From: CAXQUZ01 sp942491145
GTDB lineage: Bacteria > Myxococcota_A > UBA796 > UBA2385
Reading direction: 5' to 3'
Assembly (NCBI GenBank): GCA_942491145.1
Contig: CALOBC010000008.1
Coordinates: 62,001 to 126,000, forward strand
Length of the DNA: 64,000 bases
Part shown: positions 50,375-58,887 of the stretch, one piece after another
How positions within the stretch are numbered: the first letter of the stretch is position 1
Layout of the letters: every line of letters starts with the position of its first letter
Made by a program: the position numbers and the translations under genes
The notes under the pieces: model-generated
What the model was told of the DNA's origin: nothing
The model's input: the letters and a program-made list of their open reading frames with translations, nothing else
The model's database searches: none

Positions 50375-51376
50375 ATGCCCGTCCCGACGACCTTTCCCCG
50401 GACCCGCAAGCGGCGCATGCGTCGAGACGACTGGTCCCGACGGCTTCAGCGCGAGAACACACTGACGGTCAATGATCTCATCTACCCAGTGTTTGTGTTG
50501 GAGGGGCGTGGAAAGGAAGAAGAGGTCTCGTCTATGCCCGGCGTGCGCCGCCAGTCGGTGGACAAGCTGCTGGGCACCGCCGAGCGCTGCGCTGAGCTCG
50601 GGATCCCGGCGATGGCCATCTTTCCGGTGGTGGGCGATCACGCCAAGTCCCTGAGTGCGGAGGCTGCGTGGGATCCCAAAGGCCTCGTCCCCCAAGCGAT
50701 TCAAGCCCTCAAGGCCCGGTTCCCCAACCTGGGCATCATCACCGACGTGGCGCTCGATCCCTACACAAGCCACGGCCAAGACGGGCTTCTCGACGAAGAC
50801 GGCTACGTCACCAACGACAAGACGGTGGTGGCACTGCAGAAGCAGGCGCTGTGCCACGCACAAGCGGGGGCCGACGTGGTCGCCCCGTCGGACATGATGG
50901 ACGGGCGCATCGGTGCCATCCGCGACACCCTCGACGGTGCTGGCCACCCGATGACTCGGATTCTTGCCTACTCAGCAAAGTATGCCTCGTCGTTCTATGG
51001 CCCGTTTCGAGACGCGGTGGGTTCGGCAACCAACTTGGGCAAGGCCGACAAGTTCACCTACCAGATGGACCCGGCCAATTCCAACGAAGCCTTGCACGAG
51101 GTCGCTCTCGACATTGCGGAAGGCGCCGACATGGTGATGGTGAAGCCCGGCCTGCCGTACTTGGACGTGCTCTGGCGGGTCAAGCAAGAGTTCGGGTTCC
51201 CCACGTACGTCTACAACGTAAGCGGTGAGTACGCGATGATGAAGGCGGCAGCGGCCAATGGCTGGATCGACGAGCGCAAGTGTGTGCTGGAGATGCTGCT
51301 GGGCTTTCGCCGAGCCGGGGCCGACGGTGTGTTGACCTACCATGCGCTCGACGCCGCGCAGTGGCTTCGGCAGTGA
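50375..51376 (+). CDS. hemB: Delta-aminolevulinic acid dehydratase (porphobilinogen synthase)
   Basis: This 333-residue heme-biosynthesis enzyme condenses two 5-aminolevulinate molecules. The two active-site Lys are in AYSAKYASSFYGPFR and MVMVKPGLPYLD. The metal-site region reads DVALDPYTSHGQDG with Ala and Asp where zinc enzymes have Cys, so it is of the Mg-dependent, zinc-free type. The GGAG at 50366-50369 supports ATG 50375. Confidence 0.96.
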   Translation: MPVPTTFPRTRKRRMRRDDWSRRLQRENTLTVNDLIYPVFVLEGRGKEEEVSSMPGVRRQSVDKLLGTAERCAELGIPAMAIFPVVGDHAKSLSAEAAWDPKGLVPQAIQALKARFPNLGIITDVALDPYTSHGQDGLLDEDGYVTNDKTVVALQKQALCHAQAGADVVAPSDMMDGRIGAIRDTLDGAGHPMTRILAYSAKYASSFYGPFRDAVGSATNLGKADKFTYQMDPANSNEALHEVALDIAEGADMVMVKPGLPYLDVLWRVKQEFGFPTYVYNVSGEYAMMKAAAANGWIDERKCVLEMLLGFRRAGADGVLTYHALDAAQWLRQ

Positions 51377-51508
51377 CCCGCTGGGACAACCCGTGACAGG
51401 CTGAGAACCGGGTGAGCGGCTGGGCTTCCCGGGGTGCGGTCGCTGCTGCCCACTCCCCAGCGCATCCGGTTGTGTAGACTCACGGCCCTCCCTGACCGCT
51501 GGCGGGCC

Positions 51509-53206
51509 ATGCAGTTCGTTCCTGAAAACCCGCTGATCGTGCAATCCGATCACACGATCCTGCTGGAGACCCAGGGCCCCCACTTTGCTGCGGCACGCGA
51601 CGAGCTCGCCCGCTTCGCCGAGCTCGTGAAGAGCCCGGAGTACATGCACACCTACCGGCTGAACGCGCTCAGCCTGTGGAATGCAGCATCGGCAGGCCTG
51701 ACAGCCGACGAAGCGGTCGAGACGCTGTCGCGATGGGCCAAGTACCCCGTGCCCCCAGGCGTGCCGGCCCATGTACGCGAGACGATGGGTCGGTTCGGCC
51801 GGCTGCAGCTCCGTCGAGACGACGACGGCGGGCTCGTGCTCGAAGCGCACACTGCCCTGCTCATGCGCGAGCTCCGGGGCATCCGAAAGGTCAAGCCGTT
51901 CATCGGGCCGCGGATCGACCCGACCCACAGCCGCATCGACGAAGCCCACCGCGGTGAGCTGAAGCAGTCCCTGATCAAGGCCGGCCACCCCGTTCAGGAC
52001 CTCGCTGGGTTTGTTGACGGCACCCCCCTCGACGTGGCGCTGCGCCAGCCGTCCCTTCGGGGCCAGACCTGGGACGCACGGGCCTACCAACACCAAGCGG
52101 TCGCGGCCTTTCTCGCTGGTCCGACGGGCACAAGTGTCGACGGCGGCTCGGGCGTGATCGTGCTGCCGTGCGGCGCTGGGAAGACCATTGTCGGCATCAT
52201 GGCATTGGCCAAGATGGGCATGAACACGCTCATCCTTTGTACCAACACGACCGCCTTGAGGCAGTGGCGGGACGAGATCTTGGACCGCACCACCCTCAGC
52301 GAAGACGAAGTGGGGGAGTACAGCGGCTCCCGAAAGCACATCTGCCCGGTGACGCTCACGACCTACCAGATGTTGACCTGGCGGCCGTCCAAGACTGCCG
52401 AGTTCGTGCACTTCTCGCTGTTTGACCGAGAAGACTGGGGCCTCATCATCTACGACGAGGTCCACTTGCTGCCGGCGCCGGTGTTCCGGTCCGTCGCCCG
52501 GATTCAAGCGCGCCGGCGCCTCGGGCTGACCGCCACCCTGGTGCGCGAGGACTCCCTGGAAACGGACGTCTTCGCCCTGATCGGGCCCAAGCGCTTCGAT
52601 GTGCCGTGGAAGGACCTGGAGCGCCAAGGCTGGATTGCGACGGCCCACTGTGTCGAGCTGCGTGTGGCGCTGGAAGGCGGCGATCGGCTGGACTATGCCG
52701 TGGCGGAAGAGCGCGACCGCTACCGCATTGCGAGCACCAACCCCGCAAAGCTGGGCGTGGTGGCGAGCATCCTGACCGAGTGGACGGGGGCCCGGATCTT
52801 GGTGATCGGCATGTACCTCCACCAACTTCGCCTGATCTCAGAAGCCCACGGCGCCCCCCTGATCACCGGAAAGACGCCGCAGTCCAAGCGCGACCAGCTG
52901 TTCAATGAGTTTCGCTCCGGCGAACACAAGGTGCTGGTGCTCTCCAAGGTCGGCAATTTCAGCGTCGATCTGCCCGACGCGACCGTCTGCATCCAAGTAA
53001 GCGGCACCTGGGGCAGCCGCCAGGAAGAAGCCCAGCGACTGGGGCGGGTGCTCCGGCCCAAGGAAGATGGGGGATCGGCAAGCTTCTACACCGTTGTGTC
53101 TCGCGACACGGTGGAACAGGACTTCGCCGAGCGGCGCCAGCTCTTCTTGGCCGAGCAAGGCTACGCGTACACCATCCAGATCGCTGACCCGGGTGCGGAC
53201 GAATGA
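51509..53206 (+). CDS. XPB-type (Ssl2-like) DNA repair helicase
   Basis: This 565-residue SF2 helicase of the XPB family has an N-terminal domain (about 1-190) with VQSDHTILLE and YRLNALSLWNAASAGL, typical of XPB/Ssl2 N-termini. Walker A is LPCGAGKT around residue 219-226. The DEVH box is at residues 316-319 (IIYDEVHLLPAP). The GLTATLVRED motif III and QRLGRVLRPK motif VI follow. It should unwind or remodel DNA in repair. ATG 51509 gives MQFVPENPLIVQSDHTIL. It overlaps the next small gene by ATGA (53203-53206). Confidence 0.92.
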   Translation: MQFVPENPLIVQSDHTILLETQGPHFAAARDELARFAELVKSPEYMHTYRLNALSLWNAASAGLTADEAVETLSRWAKYPVPPGVPAHVRETMGRFGRLQLRRDDDGGLVLEAHTALLMRELRGIRKVKPFIGPRIDPTHSRIDEAHRGELKQSLIKAGHPVQDLAGFVDGTPLDVALRQPSLRGQTWDARAYQHQAVAAFLAGPTGTSVDGGSGVIVLPCGAGKTIVGIMALAKMGMNTLILCTNTTALRQWRDEILDRTTLSEDEVGEYSGSRKHICPVTLTTYQMLTWRPSKTAEFVHFSLFDREDWGLIIYDEVHLLPAPVFRSVARIQARRRLGLTATLVREDSLETDVFALIGPKRFDVPWKDLERQGWIATAHCVELRVALEGGDRLDYAVAEERDRYRIASTNPAKLGVVASILTEWTGARILVIGMYLHQLRLISEAHGAPLITGKTPQSKRDQLFNEFRSGEHKVLVLSKVGNFSVDLPDATVCIQVSGTWGSRQEEAQRLGRVLRPKEDGGSASFYTVVSRDTVEQDFAERRQLFLAEQGYAYTIQIADPGADE

Positions 53207-53541
53207 GTGATCCCCTGCGCGCCGACGGCAGCCCCCGCCCGCTGGCCCACCACGACCTGACGCTGCTGGTGGTCGACGATCCAGCGCTGCTCGACGAGAT
53301 CCGAGCGCTGGTTCCCCTCGACGACTACGTCCTCGCGGTCGTGGACGACACACGCTTGGTGATCGACCCGGCCCGCACCGGTGAGCTCGCCTCCCGGTTG
53401 GCGGCACGTGGCCTCACCCCCCTCGTCAAGAGCGCCCGTCGAGCCGCCGGCGACGCTTTGGCGCGCCAGGTCTCCTGGAACCATGACGACGCGACCCAGC
53501 CGCGCCTTCCCCGCCAGCGGGTGGGCGACCCAGAGAGCTGA
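53203..53541 (+). CDS. Small XPB-associated protein resembling an XPB N-terminal segment
   Basis: This 112-residue protein is translationally coupled to the XPB-type helicase by an ATGA overlap. Residues 27-78 (DPALLDEIRALVP, then DTRLVIDPARTGELASRL and AARGLTPLV) line up by eye with helicase residues 115-167 (ALLMRELRG, HSRIDEAHRGELKQSL, IKAGHPVQDL). Both share ALL.EiR...R..I....GEL...L...G..P. It may be a split or duplicated copy of the XPB N-terminal accessory domain. The tail is basic. Function is inferred from context only. Confidence 0.6.
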   Translation: MSDPLRADGSPRPLAHHDLTLLVVDDPALLDEIRALVPLDDYVLAVVDDTRLVIDPARTGELASRLAARGLTPLVKSARRAAGDALARQVSWNHDDATQPRLPRQRVGDPES

Positions 53542-53574
53542 AGTCGGGGAGCCGAGGCGCGACCGGTGTTGGCC

Positions 53575-56011
53575 CTAATGGATGTACCCAAGGGCCTTCA
53601 GCTCCGCTTCCACCTCGGGATCGTAGCCGCTGGTCCCGGCCGCCTCGGCGCTCGGGATGGGCACCACCGCATGTGTGACCTTGACGCTGCGACCGGCGAT
53701 CTTTCCGGACGCCAGCACCCGCCCCTTGCCGTCGAGCGCCGGGGGGGGCTCGGTTGCCCGAAGCACCTCGGTCGGATCCGCAGCCGAGCGCACCACCAGA
53801 CCCCCCGCCGCGATCGCCACGGGCTCCCGAGGGACTAAGAAGACCTCCCGCGTGCCCCGATAACCGGGCAGCCAAGTCAGGCGAGCCTCGTCCCCCCTGA
53901 AGCTCCACCGTTGCGGCAGACTGGAGGGTAGGGTCGTCGCCAGCCAGCCCCAGGGAGAAGCCGCCCGGCACACTGGCGATCAACGAGAGCCCGTCGGAAG
54001 CGCGCCCACGCGACGGCCGCACCCGAAAGCCCACCGAGACCGGTCGTCCCAGTGCGATCGACAGCACCCCCCGACCATCCTCAATCTGCGCAAGTGAGCG
54101 ATCGGGCCGGCGCTCCAGTGGATCGGCGGCCAGGTCCCAGACACGCTCTTGTCCGCGGTGGGTGCTGTACTTCAGCGAACCTTGGACCGCCCCCCAGCGG
54201 CGATCTCCGTAGAGAGGGCGGCCAAAGCCGAGAGCCCGGTCCGGCTGCGGTGCCTGGAGCACGGTGGCAAGATCCACCCCCGCCAAGCCATCGGCCGGCA
54301 GTCCTGCCGCGTGCAAGAGGGTGGGGGCAAGATCCACCAGGGAGACGGGCACATCGGTGCGGCCTGGCGGCAAGCCCGGCGCCCGCACCACCAGCGGCAC
54401 GCGGATCAGCTCGTCGTAGAGGCTGTGACCGTGCTCAAACTCGCCGTGGTCCCAGAACTCCTCTCCGTGGTCCGAAACAAGTACCACGACGTCATTGTCA
54501 TCCAACACATCCAACACCCTGGCCACCTGGTGGTCGACCCAGGCGAGGTTGTTGTCGTACCTCGCCCGCACGTAGGCCTGCTCATCTGCGGTGAGGGGCG
54601 CACCCGACACCACGTCGTTGCGGTGAAACTCGTCTTGATCGAAGCGCGGCGGCCGGGGACCCGCGAATCGATCCCGCCACGACTCCGGCTCGGTGTATGG
54701 CAGGTGGGTATCCATGAAGTGGAGCACCAAGAACGCCGGCTCATGGGCGTGTTCGTCCAGCCAGCGGCGCGCGAGATACACCTGATCGGCAGCGTCTGGC
54801 CAGTTGACACAGTGGTGGGTGCCCCAGCCGTCGGCCATGTCAAAATTGCTGGACAGATAGACATTTCCAGCGATGAAGCCGGTCGCCCACCCCGCGGAAC
54901 CGAAGCGCTCGGCAAGCGTTGTGGCTTGACTCCACAGCTCCGGATCCTGGCCGGTGAGCAGGGCCCTCACGCTGGGCAGGGTCCAAGGCGCCACCGAGCG
55001 CGCCTGGGTGAACACCGCAGCCTCGGCGGACCATGCGTCCAGATTGGGGGTCGTCGGCCGGTGATACCCGTACAGCGAGAGCTCGTCCGCGCGCAGTGTG
55101 TCGACGAGCAGGACCACCACACGCGGCGGATCGTCGATCCGTTGGCTCACTCGAGGCTCCGCCACGAAGACATGGTCGAGATCGGGTGTCGCGCCAGGCT
55201 CGGAGAGAAACTCGATGACGGCCGATGTGCCGGCGAGTGCTGACAGGTCCAGAGCCAAAGGGACCGCATCACCCAAGCCCAGCGAGGTGCGATGGGTGAG
55301 ACGGGGCTGACCACCCACCTCAATGGACACCTGAAGGTCGACCCCATCGCTGTGTTCGAGGGGGTCGGCGGCCTCTGGCGGCAGCAGCTGGGGCAAAAAC
55401 TCAAGCTGGGCCCCGGCTGGAATCTGCACGGGAATCCGAACTCGAGTGCCGCCCGGCAGAAAGATTCCCCGGCGCGTGGTCGGTCCCACTTGCAGCGAAC
55501 GAAACACCATCTGGGCTGGTGACATGTCGGTGGCACCGACTGTCAGGCCGTTCTCGCGATCCACTCCCCTCGTGTAGCGCATGGACACACCGGCGGGCGG
55601 ACCGTCCTCAGCCGGCAAGCGCAGCCGGACATGGGATGCCGAGAAGCTCCAAGTGTGGGGCTTGTGGTCGTTCTTTCGATCCCGGGCAAAGGGCAGCTCC
55701 GTCGGCCCACTCCCCGACACGTCCATCAACACGGCCATGTCGTCTGGCGGTCGATGAAAGAACAGGGTGCGTGGACGAACGGGCAGCGGCGCTTCCCACA
55801 CCCGCACTCCTCGATTGGTGGCGACCGCCCGCCAAGGCCCGGAGATCGGCACCGGACCCGATCGAGCGGCACGAGAAGCGGGTGGCAGACGCACTTCTGC
55901 CGTGGTCTCCGACCATGCCAGTGCGGTGGGGGTCCACTCGTTCATCGGCACGGCGGGCGGAGGTGCACCCGAACAAGCGGTGAGGGCGAAAAAAAATTGA
56001 GATCGGCGCAC
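53575..56011 (-). CDS. Sulfatase/alkaline-phosphatase superfamily lipoprotein, frameshifted in a G6 tract
   Basis: The lipoprotein starts at GTG 56011 (VRRSQFFFALTAC lipobox). About 290 residues of unrecognised region come first. A sulfatase-superfamily domain follows: VVVLLVDTLRADELSLYGYHRPTTP, SVAPWTLPSVRALLTG (Thr at the nucleophile position), HFMDTHLPY and VSDHGEEFWDHGEF. Frame 1 turns to low-quality sequence after ATVELQ, while another frame continues FRGDEARLTWLPGYRG to the family-typical LKALGYIH end at 53575. The total length 2437 is 3n+1, so removing one G from the six-G run (plus 53892-53897) restores an 811-residue protein. It may be a sequencing error, a true mutation or a slippery site. 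Confidence 0.78.
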
Positions 56012-56162
56012 AGCTCACGCCCCACTTTGAAGGGTCTGACCACAGTCGGGCCTGCGGGTCCACGCGCACCCTGCGCCATCCCGACGGCAAAGACACCGTC
56101 CGGGGTCGCACCGTCCGTCGAAAGCCCGGAGCGGATGGCCAGACCAACCTACCCAAGAACGA

Positions 56163-56196
56163 GTGCGGCCCCGAAGCCGAAGCCGCGGGGCCGCAC
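56163..56196 (-). terminator. Hairpin terminator after the metzincin gene
   Basis: GTGCGGCCCC (56163-56172) pairs with GGGGCCGCAC (56187-56196), with a 14-nt loop. On the minus strand it is followed by CTCGTTCTTGGG. Confidence 0.55.
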
Positions 56197-56215
56197 CACT
56201 CGGAGAGCTCAGCGC

Positions 56216-57649
56216 TCAGCTGCGGCGACGACGCACTGCAGCACCCAGGCCCATGAACACGGCGAACAATGAGGCAGCAGCGCCACCGGTCGCGGAGCAG
56301 CTGGAGCTATCGCCCTTCTCGTCCACCACGTCAATGGTGAGCTGGCCAGCATTCTGGCCGCCAGGACCGCCCACATTCAGGACCACCGTGTAGGTGCCCT
56401 CGCTGGGGAACTCGATCTTGGGAGCCCAGGAGCCCACCGACATCACGGGGTCACCAGAGACGGAACCGCCCTTGTAGACTTCCCACAGGATGCTGTCGAC
56501 GCAGCCGTAGACGCTTGTGTCGACCTGGTTCACGAGCTGGTAGACCAGCCCGTCCACGTGGGACCACGTGAACAGGCCACCGAAGCCCTCAGCGATCTCA
56601 GGGACGTCGCACACCGTGACCAGAGCGGTCTCGATGTCGCTGTCGACCCAGTCCCCACACTCGTCGGAGACACCCTCCATCTCAACCGAGATGGAGAACT
56701 GGCCCTTGGACGTATAGGTGTGGCAGGCACCCTCGAACTCGACAACTTCGTCGTCGATGGTGCGGGTCAGGCTCTCGAAACCGGTTGCCGACTCGCCATC
56801 ACCGAAGCGCCAAGTCACGCTGTCCGGGGTCTCTTCGGTGCAGTCCAGCGTGAAGCAGACCTCGAAGGGAGAGTCGGGATCGGTGCCACCGCGGAACTCG
56901 GTCGAGACCGCCTCGATCTGGCACGTCGGGCCATACAAGTTGTACAGACCCTCCACGTCGTCCGAGGTGAAGCCGCCTTCAGGGCCCTTGTCGCACGAGC
57001 CAACCGACCAGAACATGATCGCGTCACGAAGCTGGGTGCCATCATCCACTTCGCTGTCGCAGCTCACATTGAGGGGCTTGAATTGGGCAGCATCATCATT
57101 GGGATCGTCGCACGAGTGCGCCATGCCCCAGAGGTGGCCGATCTCGTGGGTTGCAACCGCGAGGAGCGAGGTCTGCCCACTGCAGCGTCCGGCGTCGATC
57201 GCCTCATCGCTGATCCACGAGTAGTTGCCATTGAAGGTGATGTCGCACTCCTCAATGTAGGAGTACGAATTGCCATCGCGGATGAAGGCCGTGCGACCGG
57301 GCTGGCAAGTCGTGTAGGCGAGGGTGCCATCGTCCACGTCGGCATTGCCGAAGGAGATGACATTCTCGTCGTCAGACCACGTCGGGGTGGCCTGGACCGA
57401 CGTCGTGCGTGCCTGGGAGACCCCGAGGCCGGCACAAGGCATGTCCGTCACCCACCGGTCGAAGCCGGTGGCGACGATGCCGAGCACGACATCATCTTCC
57501 ATGCTGCCGACCAGCTTTGAGCCGTCGGTGGGCTGGTAGTAGGTCCAGGTGATCGGCAGATCGGTGTCCTGCCAGAGCTGGAACGTGTGGTACCAGGCGT
57601 GGGCGGGCTGAGCGCCCAGCAGCCCAATCAGAGCAAATGCGGGGGTCAT
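56216..57649 (-). CDS. Secreted metzincin metalloprotease with PKD-like domain and MYXO-CTERM-like tail
   Basis: This 477-residue protein has a signal peptide (ALIGLLGAQPAHA). A metzincin catalytic domain (about 20-225) carries the zinc motif HEIGHLWGMAH (HExxHxxGxxH). A PKD-like domain follows (VTWRFGDGESATG), then a second Ig/PKD-type region. The C-terminus is Cys-Ser-Ala-Thr-Gly-Gly, a hydrophobic segment (AAASLFAVFMGLGAAV) and RRRRS, i.e. a MYXO-CTERM-like sorting signal. It is likely surface-displayed. The start overlaps the preceding gene by 4 nt. Confidence 0.85.
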   Translation of the reverse strand: MTPAFALIGLLGAQPAHAWYHTFQLWQDTDLPITWTYYQPTDGSKLVGSMEDDVVLGIVATGFDRWVTDMPCAGLGVSQARTTSVQATPTWSDDENVISFGNADVDDGTLAYTTCQPGRTAFIRDGNSYSYIEECDITFNGNYSWISDEAIDAGRCSGQTSLLAVATHEIGHLWGMAHSCDDPNDDAAQFKPLNVSCDSEVDDGTQLRDAIMFWSVGSCDKGPEGGFTSDDVEGLYNLYGPTCQIEAVSTEFRGGTDPDSPFEVCFTLDCTEETPDSVTWRFGDGESATGFESLTRTIDDEVVEFEGACHTYTSKGQFSISVEMEGVSDECGDWVDSDIETALVTVCDVPEIAEGFGGLFTWSHVDGLVYQLVNQVDTSVYGCVDSILWEVYKGGSVSGDPVMSVGSWAPKIEFPSEGTYTVVLNVGGPGGQNAGQLTIDVVDEKGDSSSCSATGGAAASLFAVFMGLGAAVRRRRS

Positions 57650-58245
57650 CGGCGCACCTCCGAGGGACGGGAGGCGGGCGAAGCACCGGCGCTCTCAACC
57701 ACAGACAAGATGTGGTCCTCGAGGTCGCCCAGTGTCTGCCGCTCTTCAGCCTTGGGGAGAGGAATGAAGCGATGGTCGTAGTCTTCGGCCATCGACGGGG
57801 AGAATCGCTGCACGATCTCGCCCTGAGTGTAGGGATCGATGCGGATCGTCCACTTGCCCGTGGACATGCCCAGCGGCATCAAGCGCCCATTGGGACGCTG
57901 GTCCAGCAGCATCACCACCGACTCTCCGGGGCTGAACCGGGCACTGCCCGACACAAGCTGGAGGTTGCCGGCGTAGGTGCCGCCCACTTGGTCGATGACG
58001 AGAAACTCGCTGTCGACATCGCCCTTGTAAACACGCTCGACTTCGAGCTGGGCGCGCGTCCAGACCTGACCATCTTCGCCATACTCGGTCCAGACTTCCT
58101 GAACGGTGCCGCGAACGACGAGCTCCGACGCTGCCACGCGCTCTACGAAGGTCATCTCGCGGAGCGTGGTTGCCTCGGCTGGGGATGCGCCCACAGTCGC
58201 GAGCAGAAGCGCGCAAGCTGCAGAGCATCGAAGGAGGTTCATCAT
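57646..58245 (-). CDS. Secreted hypothetical protein coupled to metzincin gene
   Basis: This 199-residue protein has a signal peptide (MMNLLRCSAACALLLATVGASPAEA). The mature part begins TTLREMTFVERVAASELVVRGTVQEVW and includes YKGDVDSEFLVIDQVGGTYAG and ESVVMLLDQRPNGRL. The family is not recognised by eye. It overlaps the metzincin start by ATGA (57646-57649). It could act as a chaperone, inhibitor or partner for the protease; this is inferred from coupling only. Confidence 0.68.
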   Translation of the reverse strand: MMNLLRCSAACALLLATVGASPAEATTLREMTFVERVAASELVVRGTVQEVWTEYGEDGQVWTRAQLEVERVYKGDVDSEFLVIDQVGGTYAGNLQLVSGSARFSPGESVVMLLDQRPNGRLMPLGMSTGKWTIRIDPYTQGEIVQRFSPSMAEDYDHRFIPLPKAEERQTLGDLEDHILSVVESAGASPASRPSEVRR

Positions 58246-58887
58246 GTGGCCTTTCCGGTGTTGATCGGGCAGGGACAAAGACCCGCGGGGGAAGATTCGA
58301 GAAGAATGATTTCGGGCTTCCCGCGCGTCAATGGTGCGGCGCGAGTGGCGGGGAGGATCGTCGAGGCAGTTCCGCGGTGCATCGGATTGAGTCGGCGGAC
58401 GATGGGTCCGCGGAATCTCTCCAAAGTGCGCTGCGGCAGCCAGTCCTGGACTCTCCAGAACACCCGTCGCACCGACCAGATCATGCACCACTTCTGCGCA
58501 ACGAGACGCCCCGCGCCCCATGTACCGCGAGACCATAGCGGGCCCGAAACGCCCGCGTCAACCTCCGAGCAGCCTGGAGCCTCGCCCCGCCGAGCCGCGT
58601 TGGCGGTCCGAGGTGCCAACTCGTCCCAAGCGCCCTGTTGATGCAGCATTCACACGTCGCGCGCCCCAGTTGCTTGACTTTCGAGTGCCCTCCGCCTATC
58701 CCTCGGTAGCTCTGGAGATGCCGGCCGAACGCCGGCGGGCTTCTTGGTCCCCATCTCGTTCGTGTCAACTGTTGCTCCCTCGCTTTCCTCTTTCCCTTCC
58801 CACTGAGCGCTTACGCTCAGCGTGGCAGGGATGGGCGCCCTCCGAGGCTCCCACACCACCGAGGCTCCCCTCACTTTGAGGAACCCC
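58246..58887 (+). other. Long divergent intergenic region
   Basis: No convincing gene lies in these 642 bp between divergent secreted-protein and TonB-receptor genes. It holds a candidate sigma-70 promoter (58674-58702), an inverted repeat GCCGGC-cgaac-GCCGGC (58720-58736) and a stem-loop CTGAGCG-ctta-CGCTCAG (58803-58820). These may control the receptor operon. Confidence 0.5.
58674..58702 (+). promoter_or_regulatory. Candidate sigma-70 promoter for the receptor operon
   Basis: TTGACT (58674-58679) and TATCCC (58697-58702) are 17 bp apart. The -35 is close to consensus, the -10 only partially. It is about 185 bp before the receptor ATG. Confidence 0.35.

Noticed and set aside
50375..51376. 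HemB as a zinc enzyme
   Set aside because: The metal-site Cys residues are replaced by Ala and Asp (DVALDPYTSHG), matching Mg-type enzymes.
58242..58649. 135-codon minus-strand open frame upstream of the secreted protein gene
   Set aside because: No Shine-Dalgarno, atypical composition and no domain; better explained as intergenic sequence.
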